Positions 24,047 to 32,913 of a stretch of 64,000 nucleotides of DNA are shown here, one piece after another. The stretch lies in contig JAEXAR010000001.1 of assembly GCA_023394415.1 (NCBI GenBank), positions 62,001-126,000 of the forward strand. Direction: 5' to 3'. Under the pieces are notes generated by a model that saw only the letters and a list, made by a program, of their open reading frames with translations, searched no databases and was not told where the DNA came from. Both the position numbers and the translations under genes were made by a program. Positions within the stretch are counted from its first letter, which is position 1; each line of letters begins with the position of its first letter. Origin of the DNA: Bacteroidota bacterium (GTDB taxonomy: Bacteria > Bacteroidota > Bacteroidia > Flavobacteriales > Weeksellaceae).

Positions 24047-26173
24047 ATGAATCAGCATCTTTTTGAACTCGCAGAACATACCAGTCGCAGCATCTTCCTT
24101 ACAGGAAAGGCCGGAACCGGAAAAACTACTTTTCTGAACGAGTTTGTATCCAAAACCAGAAAAAAACACATCGTAGTTGCTCCTACAGGTATTGCTGCCA
24201 TTAATGCGGGAGGTGTTACCATACATTCTATGTTTGGGCTTCCTTTGCGTCCCTTTTTACCAACTACCGAACGTATTGATGGCAATCTTGGGAATAATAT
24301 TGGTGATTTAATGCATCACTTCAAATACCGAAAAGAGAAACTGAAACTCCTTCGTGAAGTTGAGATCATTATCATTGATGAAGTATCGATGTTGCGTGCT
24401 GATGTTTTGGATATGATGGATTTCTCATTGAGGCATATTCGCAGAAATCAGAATAATTTTGGAGGCGTTCAGATGCTTTTTATTGGAGATTTGTATCAAC
24501 TTCCACCTGTTGTAAGAGACGAAAATATACTTTCACAGTATTATGAATCTCCATTCTTCTTCAGTTCAAAAGCGTTACAGGAAATGAATTTGGTAACGAT
24601 TGAGCTCACAAAAGTGTACCGCCAAAAAGATGAAATTTTTCTTGAAATTCTCAACGCCATTCGCGACGGAAACAGCCACGAAATAGATTTTGATCTATTG
24701 AATTCAAGATTAAATCCTGATTTTGAACCTGATGAAGAAGCCTACGTTTACCTCACTTCGCATAACAGAATGGCTGACCAAATCAATCAACAAAAACTAA
24801 AAGATTTGCCCGGAAAATCATACATCTACGAAGCGAAAATTAGTGGTGATTTTAAGGAAAACCAATATCCTAATGATGTAGAACTTGAACTGAAAATAGG
24901 CTCACAGATTATGTTCATTAGAAATGACGCCAGTAACGAAAAAAAATATTTCAACGGGAAATTAGCGGAGGTTGTCGATTTGGATGAAGATGAGATTTAT
25001 GTCATGATAGACGGTTCAGATGAGCCTTACAAACTGAAAAAAGAAGTTTGGGAACAGAAAATTTATTCTTTAGATAATGAAAAAAACATAAAGGAAGAAG
25101 TATTAGGAAGTTTCGAGCAATACCCCATTCGTTTGGCTTGGGCTGTTACCATTCACAAATCCCAAGGTTTAACTTTTGATAGAGTGATTATTGATGCCGG
25201 CAAATCCTTCGCTTCCGGTCAGGTTTATGTTGCATTATCGCGTTGCAGAACTTTGGAAGGGATTGTCTTAAAATCGAAAATTACACCTGATGTTATTTTC
25301 AATGATAACCGTGTCTCAGGATTTCAGGATTCCACCAATGCCAATGATAAAATTGAGCAAATTGTAAGCGCCGAAAAATATGATTACAGCATCGGAAAAA
25401 TTCTTCAGCGTGTCGATTGTAAATGGATTGCAAATTCTCTAGAAAATTGGTACAAATCGGCTAATGAAAGTAAAAAACTAGATCACGATAAAGCCAAAGC
25501 CCTTTATTTCATTATTAAAAAGGAATCGGAAAATTTGAAGGAGATTTACGATAAATTTAACCGAGTTCTCATTTCCAAAACGAAGAAATTTATTGACGGA
25601 AATGAAGAATGGAGCGAGATTGAAAGTAAAGCCAAAGGAGCCGTGTTGTTTTTTTTCAATAATATCAGTGATAAAATTTTCAATCCATTTAAAGAATTTT
25701 ATGCTGAAACGAAAGGTGTTACCGGTTTAAAAGCCTATAACGAAGAAGCCAGGACTTTCCTCGATGATTTAGAAGATTATTTGAAAGATCTGCAAACACT
25801 TGAACTTTTGGAAAAGCCCCTTTTTGAAGAAGAAAACAAAAAAGATATTACCACAAAAGTTGCCAAAATCCCAAGTCACATCATTACCTGGCAAATGTTT
25901 GACGAAGGTAAAACCATCTCGGAAATTGCCAAAGAAAGGGGCGTTCTTAACACAACTATTGTAGGACATTTTTCGAAATTTGCTGAAACCGGTGTTCTGA
26001 AAAAAGAAGATTTAAAACGCATTCTTCCGAAAGAAAAAATTGAAAGTTTTGAAAAACTTCACAAAGAACAATCATTTGATAATCTAAACGATTGGAAAAA
26101 ACAACTTCCCGATGATTTCGAGTATAATGAGATACGATTGTTGTGGACTTTTTACGACAATCAGAAGAAATAA
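24047..26173 (+). CDS. Pif1/RecD-like superfamily 1B helicase with C-terminal helix-turn-helix domain
   Basis: 708 residues. Walker A is GKAGTGKTT (20-28), and the next helicase motif is VVAPTGIAAINAGGVTIHSMF. Walker B is IIIIDEVSML, motif III is FIGDLYQLPPV, and the C-terminal UvrD_C_2 segment contains TIHKSQGLTFDRVIID with YVALSRCR. The C-terminal ~110 residues (HIITWQMFDEGKTISEIAKE) resemble the helix-turn-helix found at the end of RecQ and UvrD-like proteins. Probably a 5'-3' DNA helicase in genome maintenance. Confidence 0.92.
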   Translation: MNQHLFELAEHTSRSIFLTGKAGTGKTTFLNEFVSKTRKKHIVVAPTGIAAINAGGVTIHSMFGLPLRPFLPTTERIDGNLGNNIGDLMHHFKYRKEKLKLLREVEIIIIDEVSMLRADVLDMMDFSLRHIRRNQNNFGGVQMLFIGDLYQLPPVVRDENILSQYYESPFFFSSKALQEMNLVTIELTKVYRQKDEIFLEILNAIRDGNSHEIDFDLLNSRLNPDFEPDEEAYVYLTSHNRMADQINQQKLKDLPGKSYIYEAKISGDFKENQYPNDVELELKIGSQIMFIRNDASNEKKYFNGKLAEVVDLDEDEIYVMIDGSDEPYKLKKEVWEQKIYSLDNEKNIKEEVLGSFEQYPIRLAWAVTIHKSQGLTFDRVIIDAGKSFASGQVYVALSRCRTLEGIVLKSKITPDVIFNDNRVSGFQDSTNANDKIEQIVSAEKYDYSIGKILQRVDCKWIANSLENWYKSANESKKLDHDKAKALYFIIKKESENLKEIYDKFNRVLISKTKKFIDGNEEWSEIESKAKGAVLFFFNNISDKIFNPFKEFYAETKGVTGLKAYNEEARTFLDDLEDYLKDLQTLELLEKPLFEEENKKDITTKVAKIPSHIITWQMFDEGKTISEIAKERGVLNTTIVGHFSKFAETGVLKKEDLKRILPKEKIESFEKLHKEQSFDNLNDWKKQLPDDFEYNEIRLLWTFYDNQKK

Positions 26174-26187
26174 TTATTTTTTAAAAA

Positions 26188-27183
26188 ATGAAAACACTTG
26201 CACTTTCCGTTCTTGATTTAGCTCCCGTAAAACAAGAAAAAACCATAAAAGACACGTTTCAGGACAGTTTAGATTTGGCCAGACACGTTGAGGATCTGAA
26301 TTTTAAACGCTTTTGGCTTGCCGAACATCACAATATGGCCAGTATCGCAAGTTCTGCCACTTCTGTTTTAATCGGGTTTATTGCGAACGGAACTTCAAAA
26401 ATTCGTGTTGGTTCGGGTGGTGTGATGTTACCAAATCACAGTTCGCTGGTAATTGCAGAACAATTCGGTACTTTGGAATCGCTTTTCCCTGGAAGAATTG
26501 ATTTGGGTGTAGGAAGAGCACCTGGAACCGATGGTGTTACTGCAAGAGCTTTAGGTAGAAATCCCGCAATAATAAATGAGCAGTTCCCCAGACAAATTCT
26601 AGAACTTCAGCAATATTTTTCTGAGGAAAATTCTACTTCTTCAGTTCGTGCCATTCCCGGAGAAGGTTGTGATATTCCGATTTATGTGTTGGGTTCTTCC
26701 ACTGATAGTGCTTGGCTTGCAGCTGAACTAGGCTTACCTTACGCTTTTGCAGGACATTTTGCGCCTCAAATGATGGAAATGGCTTTCAACATTTATCACG
26801 AGAACTTTCAACCGAGCAAAAAGTTTCCAAAACCTTATATTATTGCCTGTGTAAATGGTATTGCTGCAGATACTGATGCAGAAGCTCAAAAACTTGCCAA
26901 TACTTTGTATATGGCTTTTGTAAATATAATTCGGGACGATAGAAAACCATTTTCACCACCCATTGATGATATGGACGACTATTGGAGTCCTGCCGAAAAA
27001 GTACATGTGCTAAATATGCTGCGCTATAGTTTTATCGGAAGCAGAGAAAGTGTAAAAAACCAGATGAAAGTTTTTCAGGAAAGATTTAATGTAGATGAGA
27101 TTATGATAACTTCACACATTTACAATCACGAAGCACGTAAAAAATCCTACAGCGTATTTGCCGGAATTGATCTGAATTCCTGA
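26188..27183 (+). CDS. LLM-class flavin-dependent oxidoreductase
   Basis: 331 residues of the luciferase-like monooxygenase fold. Motifs are LSVLDLAPVKQ at the N-terminus, RFWLAEHHNM near 50, RVGSGGVMLPNHSSLVIAEQFGTL, and LFPGRIDLGVGRAPGTD. This pattern matches the MsnO8-like group. The substrate is unknown. It begins 15 bp after the helicase stop, so the two are probably co-transcribed. Its 3' end overlaps the original end of the convergent RDD gene by about 37 bp. Confidence 0.93.
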   Translation: MKTLALSVLDLAPVKQEKTIKDTFQDSLDLARHVEDLNFKRFWLAEHHNMASIASSATSVLIGFIANGTSKIRVGSGGVMLPNHSSLVIAEQFGTLESLFPGRIDLGVGRAPGTDGVTARALGRNPAIINEQFPRQILELQQYFSEENSTSSVRAIPGEGCDIPIYVLGSSTDSAWLAAELGLPYAFAGHFAPQMMEMAFNIYHENFQPSKKFPKPYIIACVNGIAADTDAEAQKLANTLYMAFVNIIRDDRKPFSPPIDDMDDYWSPAEKVHVLNMLRYSFIGSRESVKNQMKVFQERFNVDEIMITSHIYNHEARKKSYSVFAGIDLNS

Positions 27184-27685
27184 TGATCATTTTTGCCAAT
27201 TTCATCAATTTCAGAATCTCGGTTTACAGCATTGTTATAATCTTTTATCTTTAAAACTCTAGTATCAGACCAACTGTCATGCCACCCATTTTCAGCAAAA
27301 GCAAAGGAAAGCCCATCAAAAGGAACTACGCGTGATAGCGTTCTGTAAAGATTTGACTTACCTCCGGCTTTTTTCCATCTATGCTAATCACTTTAGTACC
27401 AGTAACGTATTTCCCAACCGTTCTTCCTGTGAAATGTTCCATCAGAAAATAATAAACTAATGTGGCAAAAGTCGTCAACAAAATATCTTCTAGCTTTGAT
27501 AAATTTTCGAAGGTGATTACCCAATCATAAAGAAAGCTAATGCCAAGATAATCATTAAGAAGTACTGCTACTACACCTAAAAGAAAAAATGATAATGAAA
27601 CTAAAATATAATCGATAAAATAATTGGCAATACGCAACCCCAAACCTGCTCGGTTGTTGTGCACAACCTTAAGATATTTCCTCAT
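27147..27685 (-). pseudogene. RDD-family membrane protein with a 1-nt frameshift
   Basis: The frame starts at 27685 with basic residues and two hydrophobic helices (IANYFIDYILVSLSFFLLGV and LLTTFATLVYYFLMEHF), then GRTVGKYVTGTKVISIDGKK, and stops early at 27326 after 119 residues. The missing C-terminus is intact in another frame: RTLSRVVPFDGLSFAF, then ENGWHDSWSDTRVL, ending at a TAG at 27147-27149. One added base near 27343-27355 would restore a protein of ~179 residues, the usual length. It lies 18 bp downstream of the DUF4403 gene. A sequencing error is possible. Confidence 0.85.
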
Positions 27686-27703
27686 AAAAAAGTACTAAAA
27701 ATG

Positions 27704-29059
27704 TTACATCCCCTGAATTTTCATAGACAGTGAAGCTTTGGTATCAATCACTGCGGTTATATAATCCGAATTTATTAAAATTTTTGAAGGTTGCAAACCA
27801 TAAACTTTTCCCGTAAGTTTTAAACCTTTATAATATTCCGTATTAAAAGATTTTTCAATACTTCTTCTGGATTCGCCTTCAATTTCTGCGGTTGGAATTC
27901 CGTATTCATCTTCAATTAAGTTTACAATTTTTTGCTGAAAAAGTAAGGTTGTCGCTTTTTGAAGAATGTTTTTGGTTTTCAGTTTGAATTTGGTGTCGCT
28001 TAATAAAATTTTACGTTTAACCTCATCATAAACCGGAATTCCTGAAATGAAAGAAGTGCCTTTTACATATCCATCGGTTTCGACTTCAATTATTATTCTG
28101 TTAGTTTCACTGTAAACTTTGATGTCTGAAATTTTGATGAGTTTTCCTTTCGAGACTTCAAATTCTTTGTTTAAAAATTGTTTTTTGGCAATAGCAGTCG
28201 CTTCCGAAAACGGAATATTCGCCGTAGTTTGCAACAAAAATTTATCCGTAAGCGTTGGAATAAAATTAAAATCTGCCATTTTCTTTGCGGGAACAGAACT
28301 TTCAGGTTTTTGTCCGGTAAATGTTTCGGAATAAACATCGATACCGAAAGTCGTCTGAATTTCATCACGGTAAAATTTCAGCGGTGTAATGTTGATATTT
28401 AATGGCGTGATTTTCAACCAAGTATTATAATCTTCCGAAACATTGAACGGTTGTGTAAACTGATTCCAAGCCAAAACTGCATAGTTTTGAAAATTCAGTT
28501 GATTTTTCATCTGTAAATCCAAGATTTTACAGAATTTTCCCTGTTCTGTTTTTAAAGATTTTTCAACCAAAGTCGTAATTGGAATTTTGACTGTTCCATA
28601 ATCCAAAACCGGTTTTGTAATCCATTTAAAACCATTTGGTTGTGTGTTTGTAATGACGGTCCAATTGGTATTAAAAGTGATTTGTGTATTGAAATACATC
28701 ACGGTTTCAAAAGTCGTTTGCTGGTAAGTATAAACGCCCAAAGTTCCAACGCCTTTTTCTGCCCAAATTTTGAGGGGAACTTCAATCAAAAGATTTTGAT
28801 TATTACCACCAACCAAACGAATCGGACGGGTTTTCCAGACTTTTATTTTGAAGCGGTCGTTGTTATTATCTTCGTAAGAATTGTCCTCAAAAATTAAATC
28901 TTTTACGGAAGCATTCGCCATATTCGCAATTTCTGAAAGCGGAATTCGTACCGGCATTGTGATAGAAGATTTTATTCTCGGAAAGTCGTATTGATAAACG
29001 TTTTGCTGAGCAAAAGCATTGATGAAAATTAAGCAGAAAAGAAAGTTGAAAAGTTTCAA
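27704..29059 (-). CDS. DUF4403 family protein
   Basis: About 450 residues of a family found in Bacteroidota and Proteobacteria with tandem lipid-binding-like beta-grasp repeats; its role is unknown. The likely start is TTG at 29059, giving the signal peptide MKLFNFLFCLIFINAFAQ; the frame is open up to a GTG at 29113, but that adds a hydrophilic lead that spoils the signal. Recognisable segments are KSSITMPVRIPLSEIANMAN near the N-terminus and the C-terminal YITAVIDTKASLSMKI. It is followed by the broken RDD gene. Confidence 0.85.
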   Translation of the reverse strand: MKLFNFLFCLIFINAFAQQNVYQYDFPRIKSSITMPVRIPLSEIANMANASVKDLIFEDNSYEDNNNDRFKIKVWKTRPIRLVGGNNQNLLIEVPLKIWAEKGVGTLGVYTYQQTTFETVMYFNTQITFNTNWTVITNTQPNGFKWITKPVLDYGTVKIPITTLVEKSLKTEQGKFCKILDLQMKNQLNFQNYAVLAWNQFTQPFNVSEDYNTWLKITPLNINITPLKFYRDEIQTTFGIDVYSETFTGQKPESSVPAKKMADFNFIPTLTDKFLLQTTANIPFSEATAIAKKQFLNKEFEVSKGKLIKISDIKVYSETNRIIIEVETDGYVKGTSFISGIPVYDEVKRKILLSDTKFKLKTKNILQKATTLLFQQKIVNLIEDEYGIPTAEIEGESRRSIEKSFNTEYYKGLKLTGKVYGLQPSKILINSDYITAVIDTKASLSMKIQGM

Positions 29060-29247
29060 AATACAGTTTTTGTTAGAACAGAAAATTGTTGGAAATAGTA
29101 TATTTTTTACCACAAAAGGAACAAAAAAATTTTCTGTTGATAAAGTAGCATAAAAGAAAATATAAGCTTAAAAATCAAAGATTTTTATTTCTGTGACCTT
29201 TATCTGCAAGTTTTACATCTTTTTTAAATAGAAAGTCTTTTATAATT

Positions 29248-29616
29248 TTAATTTGTTTGAAATTCTTTCTCAAACTCCACACTTACTCCTTTCATTTCGC
29301 CTTTCATTGGTGGCGAAGTTTTGGTTATTTTCAATTTAATAAAACTAATTTGAGGAAAATTTTCGTGAATTTTATTAATAATTCTCGCCGAAACGTGTTC
29401 CAACAGTTTTGATGGAATTTTCATTTCGGAATGAATGATCTCGTTTATTTCCGCATAATTAATCGTATCATTCAAATCATCTGATTCTGAAGCTTTCCAC
29501 AAGTCTGCGTGAAGTTCTAAATTCAAAAGAAAATAGGTTCCGGTAATGGTTTCCTCCGGAAGAACGCCGTGATAAGCGTAGATTTTTAAATCTTCAATGA
29601 TGATTTTGCTTGTCAT
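29248..29616 (-). CDS. folB: Dihydroneopterin aldolase
   Basis: Cleaves dihydroneopterin to the hydroxymethylpterin used by FolK. 122 residues is the family length. Motifs: DLKIYAYHGVLPEE (Tyr and Glu of the active site), NLELHADL, TINYAEI, LLEHVSARI and the C-terminal KLKITKTSPPMKGE with the conserved Lys. It is flanked on the upstream side by a gap holding a 17-bp inverted repeat pair. Confidence 0.95.
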   Translation of the reverse strand: MTSKIIIEDLKIYAYHGVLPEETITGTYFLLNLELHADLWKASESDDLNDTINYAEINEIIHSEMKIPSKLLEHVSARIINKIHENFPQISFIKLKITKTSPPMKGEMKGVSVEFEKEFQTN

Positions 29617-29631
29617 TTTGATTTTAATTTA

Positions 29632-29762
29632 ACCGCAAAAGAAACAAAAAATATGTGTAAATAAATAATCAACCAAAGGTTTGCAAAAAACATCACAGTT
29701 GACGCGGTTTTGAAAAACTTTTGAACATTTAAACACTAAAATCTCTTTGTTTCTTTTGCGGT
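29632..29762. repeat. 17-bp inverted repeat pair of the CGCAAAAG/CACAAAAG type
   Basis: ACCGCAAAAGAAACAAA (29632-29648) has a perfect inverted copy at 29746-29762. The pair spans almost the whole folB-nadA gap and encloses ~97 bp without a gene. Confidence 0.85.
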
Positions 29763-29769
29763 AAAAAAT

Positions 29770-30789
29770 TTACTTTATAGATTTTGAAAGTTCCAGCATT
29801 GCTTCGATTGGTTTTAAGGCTTTTAAACGCAGTTCTTCATCCATTGTGATTTCCGGAAGTTCGTATTTCATACACAAAAATAATTTTTCCATCGTGTTTC
29901 GCTTCATAAAGAAACATTCGGAGCAGTTGCAACTTTCGTCGAAAACCAGTGCCGGAATTAATGTTTTGTGAGGTGCGCGTTTTTTCATTTCGTGCAAAAT
30001 TCCTTCTTCGGTTGCGACGATGAATTTTGTAGCATCATCTTTTTCTACATAATTCAACAGTGCAGATGTAGAACCGATGAAATGTGCTAAATCTAAAACC
30101 GGAGTTTCTGATTCCGGATGTGCAATGAGTTTTGCATCAGGATGTTCTGCCAATTGCTTCGCAATTCTTTCCATAGAAAATGCTTCGTGAACGATACAAC
30201 TGCCGTCCCAAAGAATCATATCTCTACCCGTTTTTTTGGAAAGATAACGTCCCAAGTTTTTATCCGGAGCAAAAATAATCGGTCGGTCTTCGGGAAGTGA
30301 ATTAATAATGGTTTCCGCATTGGAACTCGTTACGATAATATCGGATTCTGCTTTGGTTTCTGCATTACAGTTGATGTAAGTTGCAATGAGAGCGTTTGGA
30401 TGCTGTTCTCTCATTTTTAGCAAACCTTCACCGCTACAACCGTCAGCAAGTGAACAACCTGCCTGTAAATCAGGAAGCACCACTTTTTTGGTTGGATTCA
30501 AAATTTTTGCAGCTTCTGCCATAAAATGAACGCCGCAAAACGCAATCATATCTGCATCTGTATCTTTGGCTTGTCTTGCTAACTGAAGGGAATCCCCTAA
30601 AAAATCAGCAATATCCTGAATTTCTGCAGGCTGATAATAGTGCGCCAAAATCACTGCGTTTTTCTCTTTTTTAAGGTCTAAAATGGCTTGTATCAACTCT
30701 TCTCCTTGCGGAATAAAGACGTCTTTTAAATCTAAAAATCCTTTTACCGGAAGCTGATCTTTTGCTTTATCTAATATTTCGGTGCTCAT
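29770..30789 (-). CDS. nadA: Quinolinate synthase
   Basis: Condenses iminoaspartate with DHAP to quinolinate in NAD synthesis, using a 4Fe-4S cluster. 339 residues from the ATG at 30789; a TTG six codons upstream is possible. Motifs: AVILAHYYQPAEIQDIADF, FCGVHFMAEAAKIL, DLQAGCSLADGC, YINCNAETKAESD, and SCNCSECFFMKRNTMEKL. Cysteines in these segments provide the cluster ligands. It directly follows gmk. nadD, a later step of the pathway, is at 60.9 kb. Confidence 0.95.
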   Translation of the reverse strand: MSTEILDKAKDQLPVKGFLDLKDVFIPQGEELIQAILDLKKEKNAVILAHYYQPAEIQDIADFLGDSLQLARQAKDTDADMIAFCGVHFMAEAAKILNPTKKVVLPDLQAGCSLADGCSGEGLLKMREQHPNALIATYINCNAETKAESDIIVTSSNAETIINSLPEDRPIIFAPDKNLGRYLSKKTGRDMILWDGSCIVHEAFSMERIAKQLAEHPDAKLIAHPESETPVLDLAHFIGSTSALLNYVEKDDATKFIVATEEGILHEMKKRAPHKTLIPALVFDESCNCSECFFMKRNTMEKLFLCMKYELPEITMDEELRLKALKPIEAMLELSKSIK

Positions 30790-30808
30790 ATCCAATGATG
30801 GTTTCAAA

Positions 30809-31375
30809 TTATGATTCTAAAAAATTTTCTATAAGTGTTTTAACGTGTTTTTTGGCTGTTTCCAGATCGTTATTCACAACAATTTTGTCAAACTCATTCT
30901 GGAAAGACATTTCTTCCGATGCTTTTTCAACACGTGTTTTGATGGTTTCAGCATCGTCTGTTGCTCTTGTAATCAATCTCCGTTCCAATTCCTCAACAGA
31001 TGGTGGCATTATAAAAATGGAGAGAGCTTGATTTTTAAAATATTTTTTAAGTGAAATTCCGCCCTTTACATCGACATCGAAAATTACCGCTTTTTTTCCA
31101 TTCCAAATCCGCTCCACTTCACTTTTAAGAGTTCCATAATATTTATCAGTGTATACCTCTTCGAATTCCACAAAAGCATCTTCTGTAATTTTTTTGCGAA
31201 ATTCATCTGGAGAAATAAAATGATAATCAACGCCATTCTGTTCGGAACCACGAGGTTTTCTGGTGGTACAAGAAATCGAAAATGCCAACTGCGAAAATTG
31301 CTCCAAAGCATACTTTACCAGCGTTGTTTTGCCACTTCCTGAGGGTGCGGAAAAGATGATAACTTTATTTTTCAT
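30809..31375 (-). CDS. gmk: Guanylate kinase
   Basis: Phosphorylates GMP to GDP. 188 residues. The P-loop is APSGSGKTT (10-18). GMP-binding residues are in SCTTRKPRGSEQNGVDYHF, and the lid follows near ITRATDDAETIKTRV. It lies between yicC and nadA on the same strand; yicC-gmk adjacency is common in bacteria. The 86-bp gap to yicC is entirely filled by an inverted heptamer array. Confidence 0.96.
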   Translation of the reverse strand: MKNKVIIFSAPSGSGKTTLVKYALEQFSQLAFSISCTTRKPRGSEQNGVDYHFISPDEFRKKITEDAFVEFEEVYTDKYYGTLKSEVERIWNGKKAVIFDVDVKGGISLKKYFKNQALSIFIMPPSVEELERRLITRATDDAETIKTRVEKASEEMSFQNEFDKIVVNNDLETAKKHVKTLIENFLES

Positions 31376-31379
31376 AAAT

Positions 31380-31461
31380 AGATTTCAGATTTCAGATTTC
31401 AGATTTCAGACTTTTTTCGAAATTGAGTAATTTCTGATGTCTGACGTCTGAAATCTGAAGT
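31380..31461. repeat. Inverted heptamer array filling the yicC-gmk gap
   Basis: Left arm: four exact AGATTTC units then AGACTTT (31380-31414). Right arm: CTGATGT, CTGACGT, CTGAAAT, CTGAAGT (31434-31461). The arms are inverted relatives (AGATTTCAGA against TCTGAAATCT), so the transcript can form a hairpin. The right arm abuts the yicC stop codon. Confidence 0.92.
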
Positions 31462-32319
31462 CTATAATACGTTGAGCGTTTGTTCTTTAATTTTTTCTAA
31501 ATCGTCTTTCATCATTACCACCAGCTTCTGTATTTGGGCATGGTTGGCTTTGGACCCTAAAGTATTGATTTCACGTCCCATTTCCTGTGCGATGAAGCCT
31601 AATTTCTTTCCATTCAATTCTTCATTATCCATCACCTCTACATAATATTTAAGATGTTGTGCCAAACGCACTTTTTCTTCAGAAACATCCAGTTTTTCGG
31701 TATAATATGCCATTTCCTGATAAAAGCGGGTTTCATCTACGTTTTCAAATTCTTTCAAAGTTGCTTGATAACGTTCTTTTACGTTCGTTAAACGTTCTTC
31801 TTCAAAGGTCTCCACTTCAGAGAGATTATATTTTATATTTTCAATATTTTTCGAAAGTTCAATAGCTAGATTTTCACCTTCCGTTTTTCTAAATTCGGAG
31901 AATTTATCCAAGGCTTTTTCGGTAAGTTTTGCAAGATACATCCATTCATCTTCATTAAGTTCATCAGGTCTTGATGAGATTGCTTCAGGCATTCTTACGG
32001 CCATTTTCAAATACTCAAATTCAGGAGCATCATCTGCAAGACTCTTCAATTCATTCATATAAGATTTCACCAATTCTTTGTTGATTTTCACATCGTTACA
32101 ATCATCAAGGGTTTCACAATTGATATAGCAATCTACTTTCCCGCGCATAATTTTATCATTCAGCATTTTACGAATATCGAATTCTTTTTCCTTATAACGC
32201 AACGGAACTCTTATATTTAAATCAAAACTTTTGCTGTTGAGCGATTTTATTTCTACGGTTAGTTTTTTCCCTTCAAATACACCTTCGGCTCTACCAAAGC
32301 CGGTCATTGATAAAATCAT
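31462..32319 (-). CDS. YicC/YloC family endoribonuclease
   Basis: 285 residues, full family length. The N-terminus MILSMTGFGRAEG and the segment VEIKSLNSKSFDLNIRVP are diagnostic. The C-terminal DUF1732 part includes HLKYYVEVMDNEELNGKKLGFIAQEMGREINTLGSKA. Family members are ribonucleases acting on structured RNA such as small RNAs. A -7-like element lies at 32338-32345 on the minus strand, so it probably heads the yicC-gmk-nadA unit. Confidence 0.93.
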   Translation of the reverse strand: MILSMTGFGRAEGVFEGKKLTVEIKSLNSKSFDLNIRVPLRYKEKEFDIRKMLNDKIMRGKVDCYINCETLDDCNDVKINKELVKSYMNELKSLADDAPEFEYLKMAVRMPEAISSRPDELNEDEWMYLAKLTEKALDKFSEFRKTEGENLAIELSKNIENIKYNLSEVETFEEERLTNVKERYQATLKEFENVDETRFYQEMAYYTEKLDVSEEKVRLAQHLKYYVEVMDNEELNGKKLGFIAQEMGREINTLGSKANHAQIQKLVVMMKDDLEKIKEQTLNVL

Positions 32320-32410
32320 ACAATTATATTAATCTTACAAATTTATCGTTTTTTAATTAATAATTTCATTTCGCTTTATGTGAATACATTCAAATGTTTA
32401 TTTTTATCAC

Positions 32411-32902
32411 ATGAAAAATATACTATTGTTGGTTTGTGTTTTCGCACTCACTTTTTCGTGCAAAAAAGAAGAAAAATTGGTTGAACACACAACTTTAAAT
32501 ACCGACTCTGTTACTATCCCTTCCGATTCTGTTACAAGAGATTCTGCAACCGTCATAGTTGCCCAAGACCATTCACCAAAAGTAAAACCGCTGAATGAAG
32601 AAGCCAACCTTGGAAAAGCTGTTTTCACACAAAATAATCAGGTGATAATTTCATTTGACACCCAATCACAAAGCGGAAAAATTGTTATTGATGAAAAAGA
32701 GTATATCTTGAACAAGCTTACCTTTACAGAAAACAGTTACGAAATTTCAGGGAATGGAATTAAAATTACTGCAGAAGAAGGCTCCTTCAAAGAAATGACA
32801 AGCGACTGTCTTTATGGAAACTTTCCTGCAGTGAAGATCAATTTCAATAACCAAGAAATCAACCTTCAAAATATTAATGTTCAAGACTGTCCATCTTACT
32901 AA
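32411..32902 (+). CDS. Uncharacterised lipoprotein
   Basis: 163 residues. Lipoprotein signal MKNILLLVCVFALTFSC with Cys17, followed by a charged linker with repeats of DSVT. The second half (residues ~70-160) looks like a small beta domain with two cysteines (DCLYGN, DCPSY) that could form a disulfide. No domain recognised. It ends 11 bp before the next gene, so the two are likely co-transcribed. Confidence 0.8.
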   Translation: MKNILLLVCVFALTFSCKKEEKLVEHTTLNTDSVTIPSDSVTRDSATVIVAQDHSPKVKPLNEEANLGKAVFTQNNQVIISFDTQSQSGKIVIDEKEYILNKLTFTENSYEISGNGIKITAEEGSFKEMTSDCLYGNFPAVKINFNNQEINLQNINVQDCPSY

Positions 32903-32913
32903 AACACCAAAAA

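Noticed and set aside
27326..27355. Programmed frameshift in the RDD gene
   Set aside because: There is no slippery heptamer or downstream structure at the break; a deletion or sequence error is simpler.
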